Positions 11,701 through 23,040 are shown, numbered from the stretch's first letter. The stretch: 64,000 nucleotides of DNA from Spodoptera frugiperda (GCF_023101765.2 NC_064225.1:4216001-4280000); one strand, 5' to 3'. Notes: a model not told the origin generated them from the sequence alone. Numbers and translations are program-made.

Positions 11701-11830
11701 AATATCTTTTGTTAGTTTGTGTTTATGTTTGTTACACAATCACGTCAAAATGACCGAACGAATCGCAATGAAATTTAGAACAGGGGTAGATTATAGTCAG
11801 TAATTACTCATAAGATTTTTTATCCAATGG
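11701..11830 (+). mobile_element. Helitron-like fragment
   Basis: GTTTGTTACACAATCACGTCAAAATGACCGAACGAATCGCAATGAAATTTAGAACAGGGGTAGATTATAG is a phrase shared with the Helitron-like text at 22900-23040. It is the complement of the AGTAACAAACATACACA block in 12144-12326. Ends are not identifiable. Confidence 0.5.
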
Positions 11831-11975
11831 TACCGCGAGCATAGTCGTTAGCAGAATCTAGTATATCAATATGACAATATTACATAACAATTATTACCTT
11901 AATCCCAATATATTAGCTACAAAAGAAGAATTAATCACCACCCACGCACTCCAGAGTCCATCAATTTAATAGCCC

Positions 11976-11995
11976 ACTACATAATATTATGTAGT
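11976..11995. repeat. 20 bp perfect palindrome
   Basis: ACTACATAATATTATGTAGT is self-complementary with no spacer. Confidence 0.9.
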
Positions 11996-12143
11996 CGGCT
12001 ATATTATTAGCTATAGGATTATAAATAGCAAATTTGATTGATATTGGCTATCTGTTAATTACCTATTAGTGACCGCAGCTGTCCGTAAGCAATATACTCG
12101 TAATCCTCTAATTTATGTGGGTGATGTGAAACTTTATGTGAGA

Positions 12144-12326
12144 CTAGCTTCTGCCAGCGGCTTTGCCTGCGTTCCCGTGGTTTAAAAAGTGGCTTATGTG
12201 ATATTTCAAACCATAATCAACCCTATTCTAAATTTTATCTAGATCTCTTTAGTTTGACGTGATTGAGTAACAAACATACACACAAACACAAACTCAAAAA
12301 CTTTCGCATTTATAATATTAGTAAGA
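12144..12326 (-). mobile_element. Non-autonomous Helitron, intact ends
   Basis: On the minus strand it starts TCTTACTAATATTATAAATGCG and ends with ...CTAG. It sits in the canonical A|T target (A before TC, T after CTAG) and makes no target duplication. It has no coding capacity. Its ends match the Lepidopteran LEP1-like Helitrons (established knowledge). Confidence 0.8.
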
Positions 12327-12408
12327 TTAATGTGCTTATACATAAAAATTTGTACTCCTCATGTAGTTTTTGTAGTCTATGTCATTCTCCATCACTTCAT
12401 TTATCTCC

Positions 12409-12510
12409 ACTTAATAAAATCATGACAATTCGTTGCTCCATTTTGCCGTGTAAGACGGACAAAGAAACAAACAAACACACATACGTATTATACCTATATA
12501 TAGGTACTTT
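12409..12510 (-). mobile_element. Helitron-like fragment
   Basis: CTTAATAAAATCATGACAATTCGTTGCTCCATTTTGCCGTGTAAGACGGACAAAG recurs at 22850-22905 and, inverted, at 38140-38180. It is a shared internal block of a Helitron-like family; ends are unclear. Confidence 0.5.
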
Positions 12511-12579
12511 CCCATTTATACGAGTAATATCAGTATGGGTTATAACGGAGTATATAAATGATGAGTCATGATACCACTG

Positions 12580-12656
12580 AGGGAATGTGGGTGTGATATG
12601 TAGGTTTGAAGATTTCTCATGATACTTCTTTTCCGAGCCTATCACACCTACATTTC
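12580..12656. repeat. Short foldback
   Basis: AATGTGGGTGTGATA (12583 on) and TATCACACCTACATTT (to ~12654) are imperfect inverted repeats around a ~35 bp centre. It may be a MITE remnant. Confidence 0.4.
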
Positions 12657-12831
12657 TGCATACATGATTAATATTTCAAAGATTTTCCTGTCTGTTTTTC
12701 TTACCATTTGACAAAACGGTGATAAGAAAAAATAGTAATGTGTTTTTGAAATATTCTGTAAATATTAAAGAAACTGAAAATGGAACCAGTGTTGTACTAA
12801 GCTCCTTAGCTCTATTTTTCTATTATATCGT

Positions 12832-12925
12832 AGGTGCGTTTACAAACATACAAGATCAAAATATCAAAAATAATTGCTCTGTCGGGATCAAACCTACTAC
12901 ACGTTGCAAGGAAGTCAATAAGTCA
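12832..12925 (-). mobile_element. SINE-D relic
   Basis: Reads on + GTGCGTTTACAAACATACAAG, then TTGCTCTGTCGGGATCAAACCTACTACACGTTGCA. This is the minus strand of the SINE-D tail and B-box region with an internal deletion. Confidence 0.65.
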
Positions 12926-13599
12926 GAATTATTAGAATATAATTTTGATATTTTCTCAAGATTTTAGTAATTTTCAATGAATACCACCTCAAAATATTTA
13001 TGATACGCAATACAATCAATGACCTTAAATATACCGAAATTACACAACAATCTGACAGTCTGATCCTTGTCTATTATATCTTCATAATACAGCAACTCGA
13101 TACAACAATTATCTGTTACCATAGCAACCGATCCTGAAGGTTATATAAGCAACAAATTAATATGCTTGATATGATTATGAGAATGGATAGGAACTTGATA
13201 CTATTGAAAATCGACTCTATGTTAGACGTGATAGGTTACAATATTAGTATAACATAACTATACAGCTTTTGCTCGTAGTTTCTGTAGTATGAATTTTGAT
13301 AGTAAATATGTCGTTATTTTGTTTTAACTTTTATTACAAAATGTTATATTTATTACCTAAAAAGTTTTGTTTCATTTCCAAATCATTTGAGATGAAAGAA
13401 TTTAACTAAACATAACAGTTTACTCACTTAAATATATATTGAGAAAAGCTCTAGTACTGTTTGAACATTTACCATCCCAAAATTACTTTTTCCATCAAAT
13501 CAATAGAAAATATACTATCAATTATAATTACTCATTACACTTAACAGTCCTATAGTACCATCACAGTACACAGAGATCGCCCCTTTCATACCACAAGAC
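12926..13599. other. No recognisable feature
   Basis: A+T-rich with no repeat match and no usable open frame. Confidence 0.5.
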
Positions 13600-13755
13600 T
13601 TTTACAACGTCATATATACGCACACACGGTACTTCACCACCAGTATAAACTGACCGTTGGTTATAAAGAAAGATGATGCAAAGCAAGGCCATGGTAAACT
13701 GGCTATACATAGCTCGATATATACGTAAGAATAATATTCAGACTCCGCTGAGGGA
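13600..13755. repeat. REP-P dispersed repeat, copy 1
   Basis: Shares with 38735-38885 the blocks ACCAGTATAAACTGACC, GTAAACTGG.TATACATA and ATTCAG.ACT..TGAGG in the same order. ACCAGT and ACTGG blocks are mutually inverted, suggesting a TIR element; class uncertain. Confidence 0.45.
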
Positions 13756-14169
13756 ATTAAAGAATAACATAAAAGTGTGTCCGCATTCTTGTTTCATACA
13801 TTTTATATGACACACTCTCAACTAAATTGAAATAGGGCTGGTACTGTTACATAGTCGACTGGTTAGATTAATCGATGAAGTTCACACGAATTTGTGGTAG
13901 AAAAAAGTTGGTTGTTAACGCAGTCGGATCTTTTTTTCTTTCATTATATATTTTATTTTTAACAATCTCATTAGCGATACTCCTCGATATAGTTCGTGAT
14001 AATTCACAACTGGACTATGGGTCTACTCTAAATAAGAGCGTTTCCCATAATACTCGTAGGATTATATTAAAATGTTATATACTACTGCTTATGTATACTA
14101 CTATGTTATATATACTTATTATATTTTTTTCCTTTACTCGACTATTTCTAATGTCACTCGCATAACCCG

Positions 14170-14360
14170 GAAGATCGAAACAAACAAAGAGAGATCAGGG
14201 GCAGGACCAACAGCCTTAAATGCTTTACAAGACACTGACTCCAGCTTAATAATGACCATTGTACTCACAAAATGCCATCACTACTTTTTCGCCAGTGAGA
14301 GAATTGAACGCATGACACGTTGTACAGCAACCGTTCACCTAACCCATGCACTGGACAATG
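14170..14360 (-). mobile_element. SINE-N, probable tRNA-derived SINE relic
   Basis: GAGAGATCAGGGGCAGGACCAACAGCCTTAAATGCTTT recalls a common Lepidopteran SINE body. GAGAATTGAACGCATGACAC reads on the minus strand as a degenerate B-box (GCGTTCAATTCTC). This is the only copy in the window, so the call rests partly on memory of similar repeats. A 131-codon frame overlaps it and is judged chance. Confidence 0.4.
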
Positions 14361-14839
14361 AAATCATGTCTTACGATACCTACTACAAGAGTAGGCAACA
14401 AATCCATTCTACTCTACACAAAATATTTACTCAAGACGTAACTTCCTACATGACATATATGTGTTGACGCACATAACAGACACTGGGCTTAATACATATG
14501 ATTATTTATGTACATATATAGTTGTCATATCACCTAAAGGTTAAGGTTAAAGTAGAATAACACTCGACAAGACCTGAGTGGGAGGAAAGAGTTCACAGAA
14601 TCGTAATTATATGTGGATTGGGGACAAGATATTAGACGAAAGATATTATGCTATGAGAACGAAGGACGTTTTTTTGTTCCCTGAAGGATAAAGTAGATGC
14701 ACGTGCTAAATATTATTTTTATTCTTGTTGTTGTGTCTTTGTATTAAATTTTGGTTCTCCTAATAGGTATAAAATAGACAAATAATGCCCACGCTCTGTT
14801 AGTCATAGGAATCATTTTGATTTTTAATAAGCTCCCACT

Positions 14840-14985
14840 GTTTTAATGGTATAAGCCGGTAAACGAGCAGCCAGATCATCGGATGGTAAGCAATCGCCAC
14901 CGCCCATGGACACCCGAAACATCAGATGCGTTACTAGTGCGTTGCCGGCCTTATGGAGGTTATGAAATGTAAGTGTTTTTGGCAG
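14840..14985 (-). mobile_element. SR-B, 5'-truncated
   Basis: Keeps only the 3' half: TAATGGTATAAGCCGGTAAACGAGCAG, CGCCCATGGACACCCGAAACATC, GTGCGTTGCCGGCC. Loss of the AGTGTGGG end with retention of the A-rich end is the usual pattern of incomplete reverse transcription. Confidence 0.85.
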
Positions 14986-15067
14986 AAGAACTAGAAATCC
15001 CTTTTTTAGTGTCAACACTTATTGTTATAAGGAACTTAGAGCTATGCAACATTGAATTGACTTCTTT

Positions 15068-15215
15068 CTTATTTTTTTTTATGGAATAAGCCGGTAAGGA
15101 TCAGCTGATGGGGAGCAATTGCCGCTGCCCATGGACACCCGAAACATCAAAGGCGTTATAAGTGCATTGCCGGCCTTTTGGGGCTTAAGAATTTAAGGGT
15201 TGTTGGGAAGAATAG
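15068..15215 (-). mobile_element. SR-B, 5'-truncated
   Basis: TTTTTTTTATGGAATAAGCCGG through CGCTGCCCATGGACACCCG to GAATTTAAGGGTTGTTGGG. Same orientation as the copy 85 bp to its left but a different deletion history, so a separate insertion is more likely than a tandem duplication. Confidence 0.85.
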
Positions 15216-15616
15216 TCAAGAGAAAAAAAGCACTTAAGAATTAAAATATACATCTTACAACACCATCATCACCACTATAATTACAATCCACACTCAACTT
15301 AAACAATTACAATCAAAAAGTAAATTAAACAAAACATTAACACAAGAAAAGAAATTCACATTAAAACTTAGAAGCCCCATTTCGCAACAGCCACAAGAAC
15401 AAACCTCTATAAACATATATCCAAGGTTAATATCACTTCCTACGAACTAAATATGAAGCACAACGACTATGAGTATAATAACTGCAAACTCTCTCATTAA
15501 CATAACACTTTGACCTCCTTACACTAATTTACTCCATCTTGGCCTTCCATTTACTTACTTACCTTGTCGTGTCCTCGGAAAAATCATGTTTGTTTAGTTT
15601 TCTATGATACCTAGGA

Positions 15617-15735
15617 TTTCTGGCGAAGCAAGAGGGAGTGTCAGACTCTTACTGATTTAAATTCCTAACCCCCAAAAGGGGTACGCTTCTGGTGTTTCAA
15701 GTCTCCAACGGCGGCGGCGATTGCTTGTGATAGTA
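15617..15735. mobile_element. Chimera of SR-A and SR-B fragments
   Basis: 15617-15655 is minus-strand SR-A core (GAGGGAGTGTCAGACTCTTACTGA). It runs directly into plus-strand SR-B (ATTCCTAACCCCCAAAAGG, GGCGGCGATTGCTTG). Neither part has its own ends, so the junction arose by deletion or template switching. Confidence 0.75.
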
Positions 15736-16701
15736 TTTTTCCGACTTAGGGAATGTGATGTTGGGTTATAACCGGACTTAAAAAAAATGGAGGCAGTAAA
15801 AAATTTAAGGCTATTTCCTTTATTTTTTTCTTTGTTATCATGTACTAAATAAGTATTTAGATGCAAACTTCCAAAGACTAGAACGACATCTTCACCATCC
15901 TCTATTACATTAGAAGAAATGGAAAATACTCTTCGTGAAATATTAATGGAGATGTATGGACCGCCCAACCCGTCTCTAATTTAACGTACGGCTGCCACGT
16001 TGAAACTTCTTTACACCGTGACATTACATAATCAAGGTCAGGAGCACGACATCTCGACATTTACGGATTATATTCAGAAGGTTGGTTGGTTTATCAATCT
16101 GTTTCTGTGTAAAAATTATTAAGTTTCTCTTTTTTAACATTTACAAGATACATTTGGCTACCAGTACCTGAGTATATTACAATACGTTTTGTTGATACTC
16201 TATAGCGAAGGCGTAAATTGTTTGCATGGCAATTTTTAGTTCCACGGGTGACCGGTAGACGCGTTGAAAAATTTGATATACAGAAAATTTACGCCATCGC
16301 TAGCGACTATCGACAAATACTATTACTTTAAACTCATAGTAGAGGTACAACACGTCATAAAACAATCTTTAGATGTACATATCACATCGATACTTACATC
16401 GAGATCGACACATCACAGAAGTAATAGCTTCGGGTCATCCACTCGATGACTATTCGAGACGTCAATGTGAAAATCAAGTCCAACACATAGTGTAGCAGAC
16501 CGTCATACAGCCACTTTGCCAGTCGTACAAACGTAATACCTGGAAACGGGATCGATATTTATCATTCAGGACTTCATGTTTCATATCAGCTAAAAGGCAT
16601 TCACTACAGATCATAGGTCTCCCTCAATCCATGTTTTGGATGGTTTTGATAAGCTACTGATGTTCTCGTCCTTACTCAAAAACAATTCGTAGTACAAAAG
16701 C
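15736..16701. other. No recognisable feature
   Basis: About 1 kb. A 103-codon minus-strand frame at 15657-15968 starts here and runs into the SR-B fragment. Its N-terminal part has no motif I recognise. Confidence 0.45.
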
Positions 16702-17025
16702 ATAGATGACTAATCTTTATTTTAATGTCCGTCTTGTAGATTATTTTGAAACATTAGTCACGTATTTTTTTTTTTTTTAAGGAAACAAATATGTACGTTT
16801 GAAGGCATGTTGATTTGAAATATCGCGTTCCGTCACTTTTAGGTACGTTTTATATGTAGAAATGACGTATTTGCTACCGCTACTACTAAACTTTGTCTCG
16901 TTTTATCTAAGTATTGTTATCTTATTTGACAAAATAAAAAATACATTTCAAATATTTCTTCTTTACCTAACTGACGATCTAAATAGATTTTTAATATTCA
17001 TACCCCATCATCATCCCTATTGCTG
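16702..17025. repeat. REP-K dispersed repeat, copy 1
   Basis: Collinear with 35620-35925. Shared blocks are GTCTTG.AGATTATTTT, ACGTTTTATA.GTAGAAAT.ACG, TATTTGCT, TCGTTTTATCT.AGTATTGTTATC, GACAAAATAAAAAA and CATACCCC.TCATCATCCCTA. No open frame and no clear terminal repeats. Confidence 0.7.
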
Positions 17026-17334
17026 CTTTTAATCAGTCATAAGTCAACCTCAAACTTGACCTTCTGTGTACTTTTTCCATATTCTTAACAGTAATGGCCC
17101 TCGACTGTTCTGTGGTGAATTTTATTCGGGGTGAATAATGCATAGGGGCGTTCAAACTAAAGTGTTGCGGAGGCGGCGATGTAAGGGCATGTGACGTCAC
17201 AGAAATTAGGCAAACATTTGTGTCCTGAATGATTTATGGCTACACTGCCGACATTTGGCATTTAGGAGAATCGTGAATGTTGAATACCAGAGGACCACGT
17301 TCTAGATTACTTTTGATATAGAACACGGAATACC

Positions 17335-17615
17335 ATGAAGGAAAACCTCGTGAGGAAAACGTAGTAAAATATTTTTTTTATGGACCTATTTTGTATGGTC
17401 ATTTAGAGTAAGAGTGTGTACCAAATATCAGAATGATCGGACGACAGGAAGAGGGTAAAAGCTATACTAAATAATATCACCCAAATAGATAAACTGGTCA
17501 AGCTAAAAATAAAAGTCTTGAGCAAGCATGGTGATTAATGTGTAATTGTGTATTCTTTCTCCGTGCGAGAAGAAGCTTTTGCTTAGCAGTAGCCACTTAT
17601 AGACTATTGATGTGT
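17335..17615 (+). mobile_element. SINE-F with internal insertion
   Basis: Starts at GAAGGAAAACCTCGTGAGGAAAA and resumes at GAGCAAGCATGGTGATTAATG with the tail CTTATAGACTATTGATGTGTGAT. Between them lie about 140 bp foreign to the family (TTTTTTATGGACCTATTTTG onwards), not identified. Confidence 0.7.
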
Positions 17616-17749
17616 GATTATGCGTAAAGGTAGGTGATGTTGTCAAAATAATAATAACAAAATCCCATATTTAGGTATAGGCTTGCATGGAAAAGTACGA
17701 TGTTCCAAAGGATTCATAATTGTTTCCCTTGAGAGTTTAGTACCTATGG

Positions 17750-17935
17750 AAGGAGTTGAAAAAAACAATGGAGGAACTCTATCACTCGTTCTTTTCTATA
17801 CAAATGTACATAATTTATATTCTGGCACGAGCACTTAACTTCACTGACGGAAAGTTCTATTTTGGCGTTCCAAAAGTAACTCGGTATGTGGATTAATTGA
17901 AATAAATGCTTTAACTTTGGCTTTGTTGTAAAATT
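17750..17935 (+). repeat. REP-J dispersed repeat
   Basis: Shares GCACGAGCACTTAACTTCACTGACGG and ATTAATTGAAATAAATGCTTTAACTTTGGCTTTG with 6795-6965, in the same order but diverged. Confidence 0.55.
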
Positions 17936-18643
17936 TGGTAATGTCTGCCTCATTGTCTACGAGTAACTTTTATAATTTCCGCTTCGGTATATTTTTTATG
18001 TCTCATCTACAGCTTACATTTTCATTCTAAATCAAACTAAACCTTGTTTCCTACAGAAAAGAATACAAAGTCACTTGTAACTAATTCAGTAACCAGACAA
18101 ATAGCAACATAGAGAAACATATACCACTAATTTCGTCTTGGCAACAGAACTCTACTACCCCAATTCTTCTTACCTTTCTTCCTAAGTAAACCAGATGAAT
18201 AGCCAACCTAAGCGGCTAGGAAAACGAACCTACTTAGCCATGAGTGGTATTAATCACTCTCATACACTCCACTTGGTACTAACACGGCGTTTACCGCATA
18301 TAACTCGACATTAACCCACACTAATAGTGTATTATCCTCATCTACATGTTAAAGCTGTTATCAGATGCGTATGGTTATTTCTGAATAATGAGCCTAAGTT
18401 ATGGTGGTGGTTTGGTGTTTGGTAACGTCGGCGAATTTTGGGTCTTCCACATTTGGTCGGTTCAAGGTCATCCTTGAATAAATTGCGTGGTGGTTGAAGA
18501 ATTTTAAGTAAGTGTGATAGTCTTATGGTTCGTTAGTTACTATCTGTAAAATTTTAATTATGGGTTTTGTGAAAAAATACTATTATAAAGGAAAGTCTCC
18601 ATTATTGGTAATCACACTAGTGCTGTTATATTGCTGTAAAAAA
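17936..18643. other. No recognisable feature
   Basis: Nothing assignable on either strand. Confidence 0.5.
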
Positions 18644-18843
18644 TCTAATATATAAAATTCTCGTGTTACAGTTTTCGTTGCCATACTCCTCCGAAACGGC
18701 TTGACCGATTTTGATGATTTTTTTTTGCTTATCCGGTATCTATGAGAGTCGGCCAACATCTAATTTTCATCCCCCTAAATATTAGGGGTAGTACAACCCT
18801 AACTTTTTAATTTTCAGCGGACGAAGTCGCGGGCAGAAGCTAG
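18644..18843 (+). mobile_element. Non-autonomous Helitron, intact ends (second family)
   Basis: Begins TCTAATATATAAAATTCTCGTG and ends GCGGGCAGAAGCTAG, with A before and T after as Helitrons require. The middle (CCGAAACGGCTTGACCGATTTTGATGA) is a common Lepidopteran Helitron phrase. 200 bp, non-coding. Confidence 0.85.
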
Positions 18844-19296
18844 TATTAAATAAAATTTTCAATAAAAAAATCCGCTGTGTCGTGATAATTTGCTTGTATG
18901 TATTGCTAGTCAGTTTTTGCTGGGAGCGTCGTTCATCTATCATTAGTAAATTCTCTCAAAATTGTGAAAAATATTTGGTTCGATCAAGACTACTTGCGTA
19001 TATTATTTATGAATCTTGGAAAACAAAATCTTCAGTAACAAACTGGAGTCCATATTTTAAAGTAACGTTACTTAATAAAAGTCAATTTATTCACAGCCTT
19101 ATGTAAATGCAGTACATGTTGCATCGATGACGTCACAACGAGTGGCAGTAGCTATTTAATATGCTGTTTCAGCTTTGTTACCGAGAACATTAGCATCAGC
19201 TGTTGGATTTGCTCTTAGCTGCTTTTGTTAGCTATTTTGACCGTGGCTTGGGATGAGATGAGATATAAATTCTAGTATATTAATTTTGTTTTAGTT

Positions 19297-19570
19297 TTGG
19301 ACTGCCTCGTTGGTCGAGTGGTTGGAAGTGCGACTGCCGAACAAGGGGCCTCGGGTTCGATTCCCAGGGCAGGCAAAGGGCTGCTGGGCTTTTTTCGGTT
19401 TTTCGAAAATATTTGTCTGGAATTATGCCCAGTATATTATGGCAATAGGCTCACCCCTTATTACATGGGTCTTGTAACTCAAATGTTAAAATGCGGGTGT
19501 ATATTGTATAGCGGCATTTGGTGCGTGCACTTCTGCCAATCCCTTCGGGAACAAAAACCGAAAAAAGTTC
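19297..19570 (+). mobile_element. SINE-E, full tRNA head
   Basis: The head GACTGCCTCGTTGGTCGAGTGG is an A-box region, followed by B-box CGGGTTCGATTCCC. The body has GCCCAGTATAT, GGCAATAGGCTCACCCC and GCACTTCTGCCAATCCCTTCGGG. The TTGGTCGAGTGG arm looks derived from a long-arm tRNA (Ser/Leu type, inference). It is not a functional tRNA: there is no acceptor-stem closure and a long unrelated body follows. The 92-codon frame here is the SINE. Confidence 0.9.
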
Positions 19571-20031
19571 ATTAATGCTTTGCTTGGAAATCGAACCTGA
19601 GACCCCTTAACCATAAAAGCAACTTTAAATAAGAACAAATAAAACTTTGAAAGAGACAGCAACAACCTGAAACACCCAAAAATCACAATAAAACCAACAG
19701 ACCGTAAAACACCAAATTCATTCGTCCATTTCCTAATCCGTTGTAATAAATCAGTTCTGGCTTCAACGTTAGCACGGCGATGCTAAATCAAAGCAACATT
19801 ACGTTGATAAAAACGTATCTCATTGCGTATTCCATGAACGCGTCAGCACACAACGGTATTGATTTCGGCAACTCGGTTGGGCATAAATCATGGTCATTAT
19901 TGTACGGTACCGGTGAAGATATAAAGTGTTTTATTTGTCTACGTTTGTGTTTTAATGGTTTTGATTATGTTTTTTTTTTATGTTTTCGTTAGTGTCGTGG
20001 TTGAAATGTTAATATAATAATAATATTTGTA

Positions 20032-20063
20032 GATATTGTAGACGGAGATCCGTCTACAATATC
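20032..20063. repeat. 32 bp near-perfect palindrome, 15 bp arms
   Basis: GATATTGTAGACGGA and TCCGTCTACAATATC are exact complements separated by GA. Confidence 0.95.
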
Positions 20064-20132
20064 AAGCATAGATATGCTTCTCCAATGTTTTGAAAGCCAG
20101 ATGATTTTGAAGAATTAATTATTATATTTTTC

Positions 20133-20261
20133 ACTTTACTCACGTTATTTGACGAGGAACTCGACTAGTTTCGAACCGTTCTAGAGGCTTATAGTCATGA
20201 GCAGTATTCCGCGACACATGACGTAGCTACCGTCGCGCTGCTATAGTCGGCGGCTGCTATA
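20133..20261 (-). mobile_element. MITE-H copy
   Basis: CTCGACTAGTTTCGAACCG, GTCATGAGCAG and CGTAGCTACCGTCGCGCTGC match the minus strand of 21366-21480. It abuts the MITE-C copy that begins at 20262. Confidence 0.6.
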
Positions 20262-20575
20262 GGGTGCTTTTTCACCAAAGATACTATGCAAAGTTGCTGT
20301 GAAAGCGTTTGGTTTCCACCAATCATATTCATTGGTATACATAGCTTAGCACTGGTGGAAACGGACTCAGCTAAGCCATGTTTTTTATATGAAAAGATGC
20401 GTGCTATGGATGGCTTCCTTACTATCTTTCGGGCATATTCCTTGCACAGTTACTTTGCGTCTGCGCATCTGTATATCACATCGTATTGGCACAGTTACAT
20501 AGCTTAGTATCAATGGAAACGGTCACATAGTTTCACAGCTTAGCTATCTTCGTAGCATTTCTGGTGCAAAAACAC
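20262..20575. mobile_element. MITE-C element
   Basis: Ends are inverted (GGGTGCTTTTTCACCAAAGAT; ATTTCTGGTGCAAAAACAC). The interior has GTTTGGTTTCCACCAATCATATTCATTGG, GCTTAGCACTGGTGGAAACGG, ATGCGTGCTATGGATGGCTTCC and ACAGCTTAGCTATCTTCG. Three more copies lie at 36300, 57051 and 60001. Non-coding. Confidence 0.85.
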
Positions 20576-21180
20576 AGTAAAGATGTCTTCTACATAACAG
20601 TGTCCGGGATTTTCTGACCATCACACCAAACGACGTTCGTATTCATACTGCTAACCCATTGATTCGGATAACATGAAGTTCAATACACACAGCAGACTCA
20701 TTAAAATTATACAAATAATCTCCAAAATTAGAAATCAAATTGAATCTGCCATGATCAGCAGAATCAATGACCTTTTTCAACTAAATATAGATTTAGTATT
20801 GATACAAATTGGGTTTAATCCCCACAATTGTTTGAAATTGGACCAAATTGTATAGGTAAGAGGATTTAAATTTAGATTATCCATAATATTTGTCTTACTA
20901 TTGCTGAATGTGTTTACTGTTGAAGTTTAGGAGGTTGCTTAGTCAGAACATGGAGTTGATATTTGAATATGTTTTAGATGGGATTCTTGATTAATTTTGA
21001 CCTTTTGAGTATAGAAATGCTGCGTTGATTATGTGGGTGTTAACGTGACTGTTCAGCACATTCTATTTAGTATCTTTTGCTCAGTAGATAATTAATTCAC
21101 TATTCAATAAAACTGTCAATGTTATTCATAAGTGCAAAAGGGTTATTAAGAAACCAAAATCAGTACCGTAATGTAGTGAA
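20576..21180. other. No recognisable feature
   Basis: A 60-codon plus frame at 20673 has no recognised motif. Confidence 0.5.
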
Positions 21181-21312
21181 AGATTTTTTTTTAAGAGGAC
21201 ATTCATCAAATGGCTCTTTTCATCCTGGGTGAGGTGAAAATTGACAGTGAGTGTCAGACTCTAACTGACTGAAAACTATTTCGTTCTGACTCCTATTTCG
21301 GTAACCAATAGA
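21181..21312 (-). mobile_element. SR-A, diverged copy
   Basis: Opens TTTTTTTTAAGAGGACATTCATC and keeps GAGTGTCAGACTCTAACTGACTG and TTCGTTCTGACTCC. It fades out before the GGAGCTGCGG end. Confidence 0.7.
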
Positions 21313-21365
21313 GACCAAATCCATGGCCAAAAACCAGAAACAATCCAGAAATAATTAAAAATCAC

Positions 21366-21480
21366 GGTTCACTCACGTAAACGGGGCGACGTCGCCACGT
21401 CTGTGCACGCTGCTCATAATGAAGTGTCCCTTTCTGAATCGAAACTAGTAGAGCTTTTCTCCATTAATTTGAGTGAGGAA
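21366..21480 (+). mobile_element. MITE-H copy
   Basis: CACGTAAACGGGGCGACGTCGCCACG, GCACGCTGCTCATAATGAAG and GAATCGAAACTAGTAGAGC. Related copies lie at 20133, 26515 and 44425. Confidence 0.6.
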
Positions 21481-21978
21481 ATTGTGATTTTTTTGTTAAT
21501 TTATTATGTCTCATGATAGTTTTCATAGAATACAGAAACTAAATAGTTATTATAAAAAATCCAGAACCAGTACAAAAACTTTTAACAAACAACAAATAAC
21601 CCTATCACCTTACAAAACAGTTCAAAGTCCTCTAAACTTATCATCTTTCAACTAAGTCTGAACAAAAGGTCTTCAACTAATGTTCGTTGGAGAACGTATG
21701 ACGTTGAATTGAAAGAATCTTGAACACTATCTTAGAACAAAACTATGGCGAAAACAAAAGAGGTACGTTCTTTGTGTACTATGTTCTCGTCTGAGTTGAA
21801 ATGTCTAGATTGGAGTAACAATAGACGTGTGAAGATAATGCAGGCGTTCTGCTAATCAATGGCTTGAGACTTGATAATGGTGGTGGCCATGTTGTTGTGA
21901 TATTTTTATTATATTATGTTAGGAGAAGAATTTTTACTTTTTAATGAAATTGTTGAACCCAAACGTTGTTTTTGTTTA

Positions 21979-22130
21979 GTACCCTTAGTACGAGTTTGCT
22001 TTACGTTTAAAGTTATTGAAAGGGAGCGTGTTTGGTGGTCTAATTGGTTGGTTTCATCGAGCCGATCAATCAGAGCAAAGAACGCACTCTCGTTTTCATT
22101 GCTTTTAACGTAAACTCATACTAAGGGTAC
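21979..22130. mobile_element. MITE-G, best-preserved copy
   Basis: Terminal repeats GTACCCTTAGTACGAGTTT and AAACTCATACTAAGGGTAC are inverted with one mismatch and border a 152 bp hairpin. TGTTTA occurs immediately outside both ends (21973-21978, 22131-22136), a possible 6 bp target duplication. Non-coding; the 65-codon frame over it is incidental. Confidence 0.85.
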
Positions 22131-22261
22131 TGTTTAAAGTAAAGATCGAATAGATATTAATTGTTTTTTGTTTTAATTCCAAAGAACACAATGTATTGTT
22201 TAGCATCAATCGCAAATCTACCATTATAAGCACGGTGTATAAAGCAAATACCTTTTCTGTA

Positions 22262-22385
22262 TGAAACGCCTTACAAACCCCTAAAATCCTAACCCCCAAA
22301 AGGCCCACAACGATCTGCGGCGATTGCTTACTATCTGGTGATCCGTCAGCTCATTTACCGGTTTATACTACAAAAAAGACGGTTG
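22262..22385 (+). mobile_element. SR-B, 5'-truncated
   Basis: CCCCTAAAATCCTAACCCCCAAAAGGCCC, GCGGCGATTGCTTACTATCTGGTGATCCGTC and CGGTTTATACTACAAAAAAG: the 3' half only. Confidence 0.85.
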
Positions 22386-22739
22386 CCAGTAAGACACTTA
22401 AAATATAATCATAACAAAACAAAAACATGACTTTTCTTTGAAATTTGAACACAGTTACCTAAGCAACCAAAAACCTTGACTGTTTACGACCTAAATACGT
22501 TGAAATAACAAGATTTATGAAGATTTAGATCGTTTTGAAGCTCGTCACGCGTCTTATAAATATTCTGGAATTTTCGACGAAAACAATATTCGAATAACCA
22601 AATGTTAAAAGGCTAAGTTCACCTTAATCTTACAAATTGTTTGTAAGTTTATATCCCTTGATGAAAAAAATGATTCACAATGTTTTCATTAGATATGAAT
22701 AGTCTGCAAATCAATTTTTAGCTTTCTACCTTGAACATT

Positions 22740-23040
22740 GGGGTATGCTCCATACAAACTTACATCCCCTTTTAGGGAAATGGGGGTTAAAAGCGGACAA
22801 AAAATGGCATAATTATGGCTCCTTCTACCCCTTTAACTATCTCCATTCAAAAAATCACGTCAATTCGTTGCTCCAGTTTGCCGTGTAAGACAGATATACA
22901 CATTTTCACTTTTATGTAATAGTATGGACGTGTATGTTTGTTACTCATTCACGTCAAAACCGCTAAAGGGATCGGAATGACATTTTTAACATTAGTCGGT
23001 TAGATTAGTCTAGAATAATACATAGAAGACTTTTTATCTC
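22740..23040 (-). mobile_element. Helitron-like composite fragment
   Basis: CATACAAACTTACATCCCC, ATCACGTCAATTCGTTGCTCC and GTGTAAGACAGATA match internal Helitron blocks of 28956-29990 and 12409-12510. The right part (GTTTGTTACTCATTCACGTCAAAACCGC) matches 11701. Ends are lost. Confidence 0.5.

Noticed and set aside
13875..14467. Two overlapping frames of 96 and 131 codons
   Set aside because: Hydrophobic runs come from T-rich DNA; the second covers the SINE-N relic. No start context, splice sites or domain support.
19297..19375. Functional tRNA gene
   Set aside because: A- and B-boxes are good, but the acceptor stem is not closed and the sequence runs into a SINE body found in several other places.
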